NCBI RefSeq assembly: GCF_014646695.1
Contig: NZ_BMNT01000004.1
Coordinates: forward strand, 148,322-184,758
Source: Sphaerisporangium melleum
GTDB lineage: Bacteria; Actinomycetota; Actinomycetes; Streptosporangiales; Streptosporangiaceae
DNA length: 36,437 bases
Direction: 5' to 3'
The position numbers and the translations under genes are program-made. Positions within the stretch are counted from its first letter, which is position 1. The number at the start of each line of letters is the position of its first letter. Positions 10,024 through 17,522 of the stretch are shown here, one piece after another. The notes beneath the pieces are model-generated. The model saw only the letters and a program-made list of their open reading frames with translations, ran no database searches and was not told the DNA's origin.

Positions 10024-10872
10024 TCACCCAGGGCCCCTGAGTGGCGCGGGCGGCTCTGTGTGCCCGGCGGACGAGTCACCAGAGATGATCTCGGTGTTCT
10101 GGCTTCCGTGCCTCCAGCGCGCCCAGACGGTCTTGCCGTGGCCGTCGGCGAGCGGGGTGATCCCGTGATCGTGCGCGAGGGCGGCGACGATGGCGAGGCC
10201 ACGGCCGTGGAGGGCGTCGAGGCCAAGGTCGAGGTAACGCGGCTGGTCGGAACCGTGATCGGTCACGCGGACACAGAACTCTCCCGGCACGGCCCACAAG
10301 GAGAGCCGGATCGGAGCTTCCCCGTAGGTCACCGCGTTCGCCAGCAACTCACTGACGGCCAGGACGACGTCATCCGCGAGATCGCGAAGGTCCCAGGCGA
10401 TCAGGGTGTCAACAACGACGCGGCGGGCCTTGCCGACCATCGCCAGGTCGTGTGGCAGCTCCCAGCAGACGGTACGAAGACCGTCCGGTGTCTCTGGCAT
10501 CAAGGCTCCTTGCCGAGTGCGTGGGGTACGCAGGGGTGGGTGAGATGTCGGGTCGGACCGGTCAGCCGCGGGTGAAAAGACGTCGGCTTCGCCGCCCGGC
10601 CTCGTGGTCCGTTCGGCCTCGCGCATGAGGCGGCACAGTTCGTCCGTGGCCCGCGCTTCAATGATCAGCGGCTCAAGGGCAGGCCAGGTGGCGATGGCGT
10701 AGAACCGGCGCGTGCCCACGCCGTACATGACCGCCCAGCCGGGCTCCAGCAGGTCCAACAGGTGGGCGGCGGCTTGTTCGGCCAGATCCCACTGCCGCCG
10801 AACAACGTGCTCGAACCCCGCCCCCTGCCGATGACGCCCTTTCGCCCGTGGCTGGTGGCCGTACCTGTTCAC
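10024..10872 (-). CDS. ATP-binding (HATPase_c, anti-sigma-like) protein with an in-frame N-terminal extension
   Basis: A single frame of 282 codons runs from GTG 10872. The last 158 residues, from an internal ATG at 10500, form a stand-alone GHKL ATPase domain of the SpoIIAB/RsbW-like type: N-box S-E-L-L-A-N-A-V-T-Y-G, G1 V-T-D-H-G and G2 H-G-R-G-L-A-I-V. Actinomycetes carry many such proteins, generally thought to act as anti-sigma factors or serine kinases on anti-anti-sigma proteins. The first ~90 residues, including Y-G-V-G-T-R-R-F-Y-A-I-A-T-W-P, resemble a short uncharacterised actinobacterial protein that I recall as usually separate; this is from memory. Residues about 93-124 look like an unstructured linker. 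Either a fusion is made, or two proteins come from one frame, because the internal ATG has a near-ideal Shine-Dalgarno. The gene is divergent from the XRE/DUF397 operon. Confidence 0.75.
   Translation of the reverse strand: MNRYGHQPRAKGRHRQGAGFEHVVRRQWDLAEQAAAHLLDLLEPGWAVMYGVGTRRFYAIATWPALEPLIIEARATDELCRLMREAERTTRPGGEADVFSPAADRSDPTSHPPLRTPRTRQGALMPETPDGLRTVCWELPHDLAMVGKARRVVVDTLIAWDLRDLADDVVLAVSELLANAVTYGEAPIRLSLWAVPGEFCVRVTDHGSDQPRYLDLGLDALHGRGLAIVAALAHDHGITPLADGHGKTVWARWRHGSQNTEIISGDSSAGHTEPPAPLRGPG
10498..10510 (-). promoter_or_regulatory. Internal ribosome binding site and ATG within the HATPase frame
   Basis: Read on the minus strand this is AGGAG-CCTTG-ATG: a perfect Shine-Dalgarno (plus-strand 10506-10510) with a 5-nt spacer before ATG 10500. 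It starts exactly where the HATPase domain begins (M-P-E-T-P-D-G). This is stronger than the signal before GTG 10872 (GAAGGGG), so the 158-residue form may be the main product. Confidence 0.65.
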
Positions 10873-11235
10873 ACAACCACCCCTTCCCGGTACGGCTCGT
10901 CTATGCCGCAGCTCGGTGACGGCGATATGCGCGGATAAGGTACGACATCGGCATACAAAGGTTTAGAGCCGTGCCGGTATCGGGTGCTGAGCGGCCGCTC
11001 AGGCCACCAACACTCACAAATATCGCGCGCTTTTCCATTAGGGTTTTGCACTAGGTCGCACCTCCGACGTGCGATCAAGGTCCTGCCAGGCGGGGCAACG
11101 CCTGGCAGGACTCCCCTTCTCGCGTCATACTGATGCGGGCGCCATTTTTATGCAATACCCAAATCGGAACATCTACAAAATTCCGCTGTGCGGCTTTTGC
11201 AAGAGATACGGCGATTTGAGCAGAGGAGTGGAGCG
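10873..11235. promoter_or_regulatory. Divergent intergenic region of the regulatory island
   Basis: These 363 bases separate the HATPase gene from the XRE gene and hold no supported gene. They are clearly less GC-rich than the surroundings, with runs such as ATTTTTAT near 11143-11150. They contain two adjacent hairpins (11056-11074 and 11080-11111), a TAGGGT -10-like box at 11039-11044, and an imperfect dyad centred on CCGC-tgt-GCGG (11183-11193, flanked by AAAA and TTTT) just upstream of the XRE gene, a candidate operator. No tRNA-like fold was found. Confidence 0.45.
11056..11111. terminator. Tandem hairpins upstream of the XRE gene
   Basis: The first hairpin has stem TCGCAC/GTGCGA (11056-11061 with 11069-11074) and a 7-nt loop. 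The second has a perfect 12-bp stem, GTCCTGCCAGGC (11080-11091) with GCCTGGCAGGAC (11100-11111), and an 8-nt loop. No U-tract follows on either strand. It could be a terminator or attenuator for transcripts entering from either side, or a protein-binding site. Confidence 0.45.
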
Positions 11236-12084
11236 ATGGCAACACAGAGCCCGACATTGAAACGACGCCAACTGTCCGCTACTCTCCGCCAGCTGAGAGA
11301 AGAAAACGGACTTACATCCACCGAAGCCGCCAAGCGTCTCGAATGGGCTCCCAGCAAGCTGACAAGGATCGAACGCAATGAGTGGAAGCTGCCCAACGTC
11401 CACGACGTCCGCCTCCTGCTCGACCTCTATGGCGTGACCGATCGACATCAACGAGAGTCCCTCCTCACCCTCGCGCGCGAGTCACGCCAGCGGGGCTGGT
11501 GGGCGGAGTACAAGGATGTCTTTCGCAGCAACCTCCCAGCCTTCGAGGTCGGCGCTTCCCTCATCCGAACGTACGAGGTAGTCCTCATCCCCGGACTGCT
11601 CCAAACGCCGGCGTACACGGCGGCGGTCTTCAGAGGCGGCCAAGTGCTGGACGAAGTCGTCGTCAATCGGCATGTCGAAGCCAGGATCGCTCGCCAGAAG
11701 ATCCTCAGTCGCGAGCAGCCGCCATCGCTAGTGGCGATCATCGATGAGGCGGCACTACTGAAGGCGATAGGCGGCCGAGAGGTCATGCACGCCCAGCTTC
11801 GGCACCTCATCGAGATGGCATCCCGTCCGAACATCACCATCCAGGTCATCCCGAACGCCGTCGGCGCACACCCGGCTCTGACGGGAGGTCCCTTCGTCAT
11901 TCTGGACTTTCCGAGCGATCGGAGCCTGGTCTACATGGCAACGGCGACCGACAGTCTCTGGCTGGATAGACCTGAGGAGTATCAGCGGTATAGCCTCATA
12001 TTTACCCACGTGTCGACATCTGCGCTCTCCGCAGAGGAGTCGACGCAGCTCATAGCCGCGATTATGGATCAACACAAAAGGTAG
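11236..12084 (+). CDS. XRE family regulator with C-terminal DUF5753 domain
   Basis: The 282-residue product has an N-terminal helix-turn-helix (about residues 10-65: L-R-E-E-N-G-L-T-S-T-E-A-A-K-R-L then S-K-L-T-R-I-E-R-N) and a DUF5753 domain (about 90-275) with I-P-G-L-L-Q-T-P-A-Y-T and A-L-T-G-G-P-F-V-I-L-D-F. This is the WhiJ-like family that occurs in dozens of copies per actinomycete genome, usually next to a DUF397 gene; known members affect development and antibiotic production in Streptomyces. ATG 11236 follows AGGAG with about 8-nt spacing; an upstream in-frame ATG at 11188 lacks one and precedes the helix-turn-helix needlessly. Base composition is lower in GC than neighbours, with codons such as ATA, suggesting later acquisition. 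The gene ends 7 bp before the first DUF397 gene. Confidence 0.94.
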   Translation: MATQSPTLKRRQLSATLRQLREENGLTSTEAAKRLEWAPSKLTRIERNEWKLPNVHDVRLLLDLYGVTDRHQRESLLTLARESRQRGWWAEYKDVFRSNLPAFEVGASLIRTYEVVLIPGLLQTPAYTAAVFRGGQVLDEVVVNRHVEARIARQKILSREQPPSLVAIIDEAALLKAIGGREVMHAQLRHLIEMASRPNITIQVIPNAVGAHPALTGGPFVILDFPSDRSLVYMATATDSLWLDRPEEYQRYSLIFTHVSTSALSAEESTQLIAAIMDQHKR

Positions 12085-12091
12085 GCGAAAC

Positions 12092-12286
12092 GTGGACGAA
12101 GGCATGCTCGCCTGGCAGAAGAGCAGCTACAGCGGCACTGACGACAACTGTGTCGAGGTGGCACGCCTTCCCTTGGGAGGCCTGGCCATCCGGGACAGCA
12201 AGAACCCCACCGGCCCGGCGCTGCGATTCACCGCTGGCGAGTGGCACACGTTCATCACCGGCATGAAGGCCGACCGGTTCGCGTAA
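12092..12286 (+). CDS. DUF397 small protein, copy 1
   Basis: A 64-residue protein with the complete DUF397 pattern: W-Q-K-S-S-Y-S-G near the start, N-C-V-E-V-A, I-R-D-S-K-N-P-T-G-P and F-T-A-G-E-W-H-T-F at the end. It starts at GTG 12092, 7 bp after the XRE gene, so the two are one operon. DUF397 proteins are typical partners of XRE-DUF5753 regulators and are thought to modulate them, in some reports as a toxin/antitoxin-like pair. Direct binding here is inference. Confidence 0.92.
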   Translation: MDEGMLAWQKSSYSGTDDNCVEVARLPLGGLAIRDSKNPTGPALRFTAGEWHTFITGMKADRFA

Positions 12287-12377
12287 CCAGCCCCAGGCGT
12301 GGGCGTTGCCTTCTGATCAGCCAGTACCTATCTGTCAGAACTTCACGAACAACTAAACAAGGAACAGAGGCGACACA

Positions 12378-12635
12378 GTGGACCACAGCGCCCCACTCGC
12401 CTGGCGCAAGAGTGCTCGAAGCACCTCGAACGACAACTGCGTGGAAGTGGCGCTTCTCCCCGAGGGCGGAACAGCCGTCCGGGACAGCAAGAACCCAGGC
12501 GGACCAGTGCTGCACTTCACCGCCAGTGAGTGGTACGCGTTCCTCACCCTCATGAAGGCCCATCGGTTCACCGGCCCAACGATGTACGGTTCGGGGTCGG
12601 CAGCCGAGCAGTGCCCGGCCCCGAGAGTCGGTTGA
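12378..12635 (+). CDS. DUF397 small protein, copy 2 with C-terminal extension
   Basis: An 85-residue paralogue of the preceding gene: L-A-W-R-K-S-A-R-S, N-D-N-C-V-E-V-A, V-R-D-S-K-N-P-G-G-P and F-T-A-S-E-W-Y-A-F align throughout, so it probably arose by tandem duplication. After M-K-A-H-R-F it carries about 20 extra residues with no recognisable motif; these may be read-through of former downstream DNA. It starts at GTG 12378 after a purine-rich AAGGAACAGAGG. The 91-bp gap to copy 1 leaves room for separate regulation, though co-transcription is likely. Confidence 0.88.
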   Translation: MDHSAPLAWRKSARSTSNDNCVEVALLPEGGTAVRDSKNPGGPVLHFTASEWYAFLTLMKAHRFTGPTMYGSGSAAEQCPAPRVG

Positions 12636-12831
12636 TCTGATCACGAAAGCATCCTGGCCATCCCAGCACTCGTGAGCAGACGGCGGAGATCACGGTAACG
12701 TCGTAGCAGCGGCGGTTCCTGCTCTCTGGCCCATCGGCACAGGTCGCCTCAGAGATCGCCGCGTCCGCGACCATCGTGACCTCCGCGGCCAGAACCGTCG
12801 GCGACCGGCATCGGCCCTGCCGCGTGAGGTG

Positions 12832-15528
12832 TCAGGGGTTCGCCGGGGGGAGGCGGAGGGCTGGGTGGTCGCGGAGGTGGCGGCGGGAGTGGATGCCGAG
12901 TTTGCGGAACACCCTCTGCAGATGGGTGTCGACCGTGCGGGGGCTGAGGAACAGGCGGGTGGCGATTTCGTTGGAGGTGGCGCCGGTGGCGGCCAGCCTC
13001 GCGATGTTCGCCTCCTGCGGGGTGAGCTGATCGCCATACGGCCGGCTGCGGCGTACGTGCTCGCCGGTCGCGCGTAGTTCGGCCGCCGCCCGCCGGGCGA
13101 GGGCGTCGAGGCCGGAGCTTCGGCTCAGGTCCAAGGCTGTGCGCAGCTGCGTCCGGCAGTCCTTGCGTCGTCCGGCGCGCCGTAACCATTCGCCGTACAG
13201 CAGATGGGCTCTGGCGCGGTAGGGCACGAGGTCGACGCGCGACAGGTGTTCGACGGCCTCCTGGTAGTCGTCCTCCCTGCCGGTCACCAGGCCGCGCGCG
13301 TAGGCGGCGATTCCCAGGCCGGTGGGCGTACCACCGGCCGTCGTACGCTCGGTCAGCGCGGACAGGGCGGCGACGGCTTCTTCTCGTGCGCCGCATCGCA
13401 CCGCCGCTTCCACCAGTTCGGGCAGCGACATCCCGGCGAGGAACAGATCGTCGTGCGCCACGGCCCGGCGGGCGGCGGTGAGCGCGGCGGGGTGGTCGCG
13501 GAGGCTGTTGTGGAGCACCGCCGTGGCCCAGTGCAGGTTCGCGAGCAGTTGACCGGAGTGGCCTTCGCCGGCTGCGGTCGCGAACAGCCGCAGTCCCTCC
13601 GTACGGTGCCCGCGCATCGCGGCCAGGTGCAGCCGGTGGTACCAGACCGACGGTGTACCGGTCGCATCGGCGATGGCCTCCTCCTCGGCCACCGCGACAG
13701 CGGCCCGCGGCAGATCGCCGGCGAACGCGGCGCTCGACGCGAGCTGGCCCAGCCCCAGTTTCAGCCGGAGCGACGAACCCGACCGCCGGCTCTCCCGCAC
13801 CAGCCGGTGTGCGATCTGGGCATGCGTGTCAGGCTCCCAGAGCTCTGAGGCGATCATGGCGGCGAGGGCGGGACGCCGGACCCAGAGGGGTTCTCGCCCC
13901 TCGTCCCCGTGCAGCACCGCGCGCAGTGCCGGGACCCCGATGCGATGCCCCTTATCCGCCAGTAGCGCCAACGCGTCCAGCACGTCGAGCGGGTGCCGGC
14001 CGGATGTGTCGGAGCGCGCCAGCGACAGGACTTCGTCCATCATGTTGGTCGCACGCCCTACGACGAGGCTCATCTCCAGCGCGTCGACCATCGCCTCCCG
14101 GGAGCCCACCGGGTCGACGCGTTCGAGGGATCGCGCGGCGTCCAGCATGAATCGCGGGCCGTCGGCGTCGCCTCTGCGGGCGAACGCCAGCCGCCCTCTG
14201 AGCAGCTCGTACCGGCCCCGGACCGTCGCGTCCATGCCGGGGGTGACGATGCTTCTGAGCAGGCTCGCGGCCGCGTCGAGCGCCCCGCTTTCGAGAAATA
14301 GCGACACGGCGGAGAGTCCGCGTTCGATCCGCGTCCCGGGATCGAACGAGAGCTCGGCCGCTCGTTCGAGGAAGACGGCCGCCGCGTTGATGCCGCCGCG
14401 GCTTCGCGCCCTCGCCGCGGATCGATCGAGTTCCTTGGCGACGTCTTCGTCGGGGCCCGCGCATGCCTGGGCGAAATGCCATGCACGCCGGTCCGGGGCC
14501 GTAGAGGCATCGGTGACCTCGGCCAGGGCCAGGTGGGCGGCACGACGGGTCTGGACGTCGGCGGTGCGGTACGTCACGGATCTCGCCAGGGGATGGCAGA
14601 AACGGATGCGGGTGCCGAACTCGATCAGCCCGCTCATACCGGCCAGCGCGCTGCCGGTCGGTATGTCGATCTCCAGTAACCGTGCCGCAGGCCAGAGCAG
14701 ACCGGGATCTCCCGTGGGGTCGGCACTGGCGAGGATCAGCAGCCGGCGTGCCTCGGCCGGCAGGTCGCGCAGCCGTGACCGGTAGCTCTTCTCGATCTGT
14801 GAGGTCACCGATGTCGCCTTCGGGATCGTGAATCCGCCGGCCCGCGGCAGTTCGAGAAGGGCGAGCGGATTACCCCGGGATTCCGCGATGAGACGTTCGC
14901 GAACCTCGGGGTCGAGCGCGGGGTCGGCGCCGTCGAGGAAGAACTGCGCTTCGGCTTCGGAGAGCCCGTGCACGGCCTGTTCCGGCAGGGCACGGAACTC
15001 GTCGCGCTCGGCGAGCGATCGCATGGCGAAGATCATCGCTATCGGCTCCGTCTCGATCCGCCGGGCGGCGAAGATCAGGGCCCGCGCGGAGGCCGAGTCG
15101 ACCCATTGAGCGTCGTCCGTCAGACATATCATCGGCCGGTCGGCGGCCGCGGCGCTGAGCAGGTTGAGGACGGCGAAGCCGACCCGGGACGGGCCCGTAC
15201 GCCCCTCGGACAGGCCGAACGCGGTGTGCAACGCCTCACGATGCGCGGCCGGGAGCTCCGCGGCGTACTCCAGCACCGGCAGGCAGAGTTGGTGCAGCGC
15301 CGCGAACGGGACCTCGCTTTCGTACTCGGTGCCCGAAGCCCGCAGGACGCGGAGATCCGCCGTCACCCGCACGTGGTGCAGCAGGGCGCTCTTGCCGACC
15401 CCCGCCTCGCCGTGCAGGACGATCGCCCCGCCGTGGCCGAGCCGTGCTCCGGAGACCAGCGCTTCCAGCCGCTTCTTCTCCTCCGCCCTGCCGATCAGCA
15501 CGTTCGGCCTCGCCCAACCGGTCCGCAT
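12832..15528 (-). CDS. LAL-type LuxR family transcriptional regulator with AAA ATPase domain
   Basis: The 898-residue product has the full LAL layout. The N-terminal ATPase has P-loop G40-E-A-G-V-G-K46-S and Walker B M-I-C-L-T-D-D (about 133-139), then the A-E-S-R-G-N-P-L-A-L-L-E-L-P block. A long Ala/Leu/Arg-rich helical, TPR-like middle follows (about 330-820). A LuxR helix-turn-helix sits at the C-terminus (about 835-890: L-T-P-Q-E-A-N-I-A-R-L-A, S-N-E-I-A-T-R-L-F, T-V-D-T-H-L-Q-R-V-F-R-K-L). Such MalT/PikD-like regulators often control catabolic or secondary-metabolite genes. ATG 15528 is chosen because a -10-like TACGTT lies 6 nt upstream and the ATPase domain begins right after; the frame is open 58 codons further but without conserved sequence. 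It is divergent from a small membrane protein gene, its nearest candidate target. Confidence 0.92.
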   Translation of the reverse strand: MRTGWARPNVLIGRAEEKKRLEALVSGARLGHGGAIVLHGEAGVGKSALLHHVRVTADLRVLRASGTEYESEVPFAALHQLCLPVLEYAAELPAAHREALHTAFGLSEGRTGPSRVGFAVLNLLSAAAADRPMICLTDDAQWVDSASARALIFAARRIETEPIAMIFAMRSLAERDEFRALPEQAVHGLSEAEAQFFLDGADPALDPEVRERLIAESRGNPLALLELPRAGGFTIPKATSVTSQIEKSYRSRLRDLPAEARRLLILASADPTGDPGLLWPAARLLEIDIPTGSALAGMSGLIEFGTRIRFCHPLARSVTYRTADVQTRRAAHLALAEVTDASTAPDRRAWHFAQACAGPDEDVAKELDRSAARARSRGGINAAAVFLERAAELSFDPGTRIERGLSAVSLFLESGALDAAASLLRSIVTPGMDATVRGRYELLRGRLAFARRGDADGPRFMLDAARSLERVDPVGSREAMVDALEMSLVVGRATNMMDEVLSLARSDTSGRHPLDVLDALALLADKGHRIGVPALRAVLHGDEGREPLWVRRPALAAMIASELWEPDTHAQIAHRLVRESRRSGSSLRLKLGLGQLASSAAFAGDLPRAAVAVAEEEAIADATGTPSVWYHRLHLAAMRGHRTEGLRLFATAAGEGHSGQLLANLHWATAVLHNSLRDHPAALTAARRAVAHDDLFLAGMSLPELVEAAVRCGAREEAVAALSALTERTTAGGTPTGLGIAAYARGLVTGREDDYQEAVEHLSRVDLVPYRARAHLLYGEWLRRAGRRKDCRTQLRTALDLSRSSGLDALARRAAAELRATGEHVRRSRPYGDQLTPQEANIARLAATGATSNEIATRLFLSPRTVDTHLQRVFRKLGIHSRRHLRDHPALRLPPANP

Positions 15529-15534
15529 GGCGAC

Positions 15535-15540
15535 AACGTA
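15535..15540 (-). promoter_or_regulatory. -10 box of a predicted leaderless promoter (LAL regulator)
   Basis: TACGTT on the minus strand ends 6 nt before ATG 15528, with no Shine-Dalgarno. It supports that start over upstream alternatives. Confidence 0.45.
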
Positions 15541-15659
15541 TCCCAGCGGACCCGGCTGGAGAGGTTCGCCGGCCTGAGCGTACGTAACTTCTGCGGAGGC
15601 GGGTGGCCTGGGCCGGGTGGAAGGGTGAGCGTGCCTGTACCACCTGAAGGGAAGATCAC

Positions 15660-16091
15660 ATGACGGCAACGCATAACCGCCCGTATCAGGTCGAACGCCC
15701 ATCGACGCGGGCGGATCAGATCGGCCGGGTGTTGATGGGAGTGGACGCCCTCCTGACGCTGGGCGCGCTCGCCACAGGGTTCGCCTTGGTGGCGGCCAGC
15801 GATGACGCGCACCTGCTGACGGAGATGTGGCGCACGCTGGGGTACATCATCTTCGCCGGCCTCTGGGCGATCATCGCCGTCCAGCCGAGGCGGCAGTGGG
15901 GGATCTGGGAGCTGTTGCTGGTGCACAAGGTCGCCATCACCGCCTTCGCGCTGTTCAACCTGAACGTGGAGGGAGGTCTGCAACACGTCCTGATCGATGG
16001 CTGGCTGGTGGTCAGCACAGGGCTGGCCTACGTGCTCTGCCGCGGATGGCAGGCCTGGCGTCCCTTGCTCCAGGTCCCTTCTCAACCTTGA
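15660..16091 (+). CDS. Four-helix membrane protein of unknown function
   Basis: The 143-residue protein has four hydrophobic segments, at about 23-46, 57-77, 84-105 and 108-126, with a charged N-terminus and short loops. I do not recognise the family. ATG 15660 follows AAGGGAAG with a 5-6-nt spacer. It is divergent from the LAL regulator over 131 bp, so it may be that regulator's target. Its stop codon lies inside the left arm of a hairpin shared with convergent ilvA. Confidence 0.8.
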   Translation: MTATHNRPYQVERPSTRADQIGRVLMGVDALLTLGALATGFALVAASDDAHLLTEMWRTLGYIIFAGLWAIIAVQPRRQWGIWELLLVHKVAITAFALFNLNVEGGLQHVLIDGWLVVSTGLAYVLCRGWQAWRPLLQVPSQP

Positions 16092-16128
16092 GACCTTGAG
16101 AGGAGTGCTCGGCGCGCCAGGGTCTCAA
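16088..16128. terminator. Hairpin between convergent genes (membrane protein / ilvA)
   Basis: TTGAGACC (16088-16095) pairs with GGTCTCAA (16121-16128), and a wobble plus two more pairs extend it inward. The left arm overlaps the TGA of the upstream gene. There is no U-tract, as is common in actinomycetes. Confidence 0.5.
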
Positions 16129-16149
16129 TGCGGCCTTCCAGCAGACGCG

Positions 16150-17364
16150 TCAGCCGAAGATGAGTTTGTAGCCGTCGCGGCGCAGGCCGGTGAGGACCTC
16201 TTCGCAGTGGACGGGGCCCTTGGTCTCCAGGTGGAGCAGCACCTCGGCCTCGTCCAGGTGGAGCCGGGGGTCCACCCGCTCGTGGCCGACGTCCAGGACG
16301 TTCGCCCCCAGATCGGCCAGGCGCCCGAGCAGGGTGGCCAGCGCGCCGGGACGGTCGGGGAGGCGGAGCCGGAAGGCCAGGTAGCGCCCCGCGGCCGACA
16401 GGCCGTGCCGCAGCACCCGTGACAGCAGCAGCGGGTCGATGTTGCCGCCGGAGAGCACCGCCACCACCGGCGGCTCGAAGGCGTGCGGCCATCTGAGCAG
16501 GGCGGCGACGCCCGCCACGCCCGCCGGCTCGACCACGAGCTTGGTGCGTTCGAGGCAGAGCAGCAGGGCCTGGGACAGGGTCTCCTCGGAGACGGTCACC
16601 ACGCTGTCGACCAGGTAGTGGATCATGTCGAAGGTGATGTCGCCCGGCCGGCCGACAGCGATGCCGTCGGCCATGGTGGAGGCCGGTTCCACCACGACGG
16701 GGTGCCCGGCCGCGAGCGATGCGGGGTAGGCGGCGGCCCGCTCGGCCTGTACGCCCACCACGCGCACGCCGGGGCGCATGGACTTCACCGCGAGGCCCAC
16801 CCCCGCGGCGAGCCCGCCGCCGCCGACCGCGACCGTGATCGTGCCGACGTCGGGGAGCTGGTCGAGGATCTCCAGCCCGACGGTGCCCTGACCGGCCACG
16901 ATGTCGGCGTGGTCGAAGGGGTGGATGAACACCGCCCCGGTCTCCTCGGCGTGCTCCTTGGCCGCGGCCAGCGCGTGGTCCACGGTCGTCCCGGTGAGCA
17001 CCACGTCGGCGCCGTACGCGCGGGTGGCCTCGATCTTGGGCAGCGGGGCGCCCTGGGGCATGAACACGGTCGCCTTGCAGCCCAGCAGCCCTGAGGCCAG
17101 CGCGACTCCCTGGGCGTGGTTGCCGGCGCTCGCCGCGACCACGCCCCTGGACCGCTCCTCTTCGCTGAGGCGGGCGATGCGGACGTAGGCGCCTCTGACC
17201 TTGAACGAGCCGGCCCGCTGGAGGTTCTCGCACTTGAGGTAGACCGGGCCGCCGATCAGCTCGGAGAGCACGCGGGAGTGCAGCAGCGGAGTGCGGACCA
17301 CGACGTCCTGCAGCAGGTCATGGGCGGCGACCACGTCGTCGTAGGTCACCTGAGGGTGCGCCAT
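16150..17364 (-). CDS. ilvA: Threonine ammonia-lyase with C-terminal ACT domain
   Basis: A PLP enzyme of 404 residues that deaminates threonine to 2-oxobutanoate and ammonia, feeding isoleucine synthesis or catabolism. K55 in A-G-S-F-K-V-R-G-A is the Schiff-base lysine; G-G-G-G-L-A-A-G binds the PLP phosphate; S-A-G-N-H-A-Q-G binds substrate carboxylate. The last ~80 residues form one ACT-like domain (R-L-P-D-R-P-G-A-L-A-T-L-L onwards). That is shorter than the two-domain tail of classical biosynthetic IlvA and resembles the TdcB/short-IlvA group, so feedback by isoleucine is uncertain. ATG 17364 begins M-A-H-P-Q-V-T-Y-D-D-V, with GGGAG about 9 nt upstream. It stands alone on the minus strand, 158 bp downstream of the histidine kinase gene. 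Confidence 0.93.
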   Translation of the reverse strand: MAHPQVTYDDVVAAHDLLQDVVVRTPLLHSRVLSELIGGPVYLKCENLQRAGSFKVRGAYVRIARLSEEERSRGVVAASAGNHAQGVALASGLLGCKATVFMPQGAPLPKIEATRAYGADVVLTGTTVDHALAAAKEHAEETGAVFIHPFDHADIVAGQGTVGLEILDQLPDVGTITVAVGGGGLAAGVGLAVKSMRPGVRVVGVQAERAAAYPASLAAGHPVVVEPASTMADGIAVGRPGDITFDMIHYLVDSVVTVSEETLSQALLLCLERTKLVVEPAGVAGVAALLRWPHAFEPPVVAVLSGGNIDPLLLSRVLRHGLSAAGRYLAFRLRLPDRPGALATLLGRLADLGANVLDVGHERVDPRLHLDEAEVLLHLETKGPVHCEEVLTGLRRDGYKLIFG

Positions 17365-17522
17365 GCCCGAAGTCTCCCACCCTGGGCCTGGCCGGGTACG
17401 CACCGCCCCGCCGATCACCCTGCGGCGGCGATCATCCGGTGTCTCCCTCCATGGTCATTCATGTACTTTCAGGTCTTTGCCCGACGACATCGGCTCGTCA
17501 TCGACGGAGAAGTCGCCGGCCG

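Noticed and set aside
12636-12831. Possible small gene or transposase remnant between DUF397 copy 2 and the LAL gene
   Set aside because: A 68-codon minus-strand frame exists, but it overlaps the DUF397 copy 2 end, and neither it nor the plus-strand frames show a recognisable motif, Shine-Dalgarno or terminal repeat.
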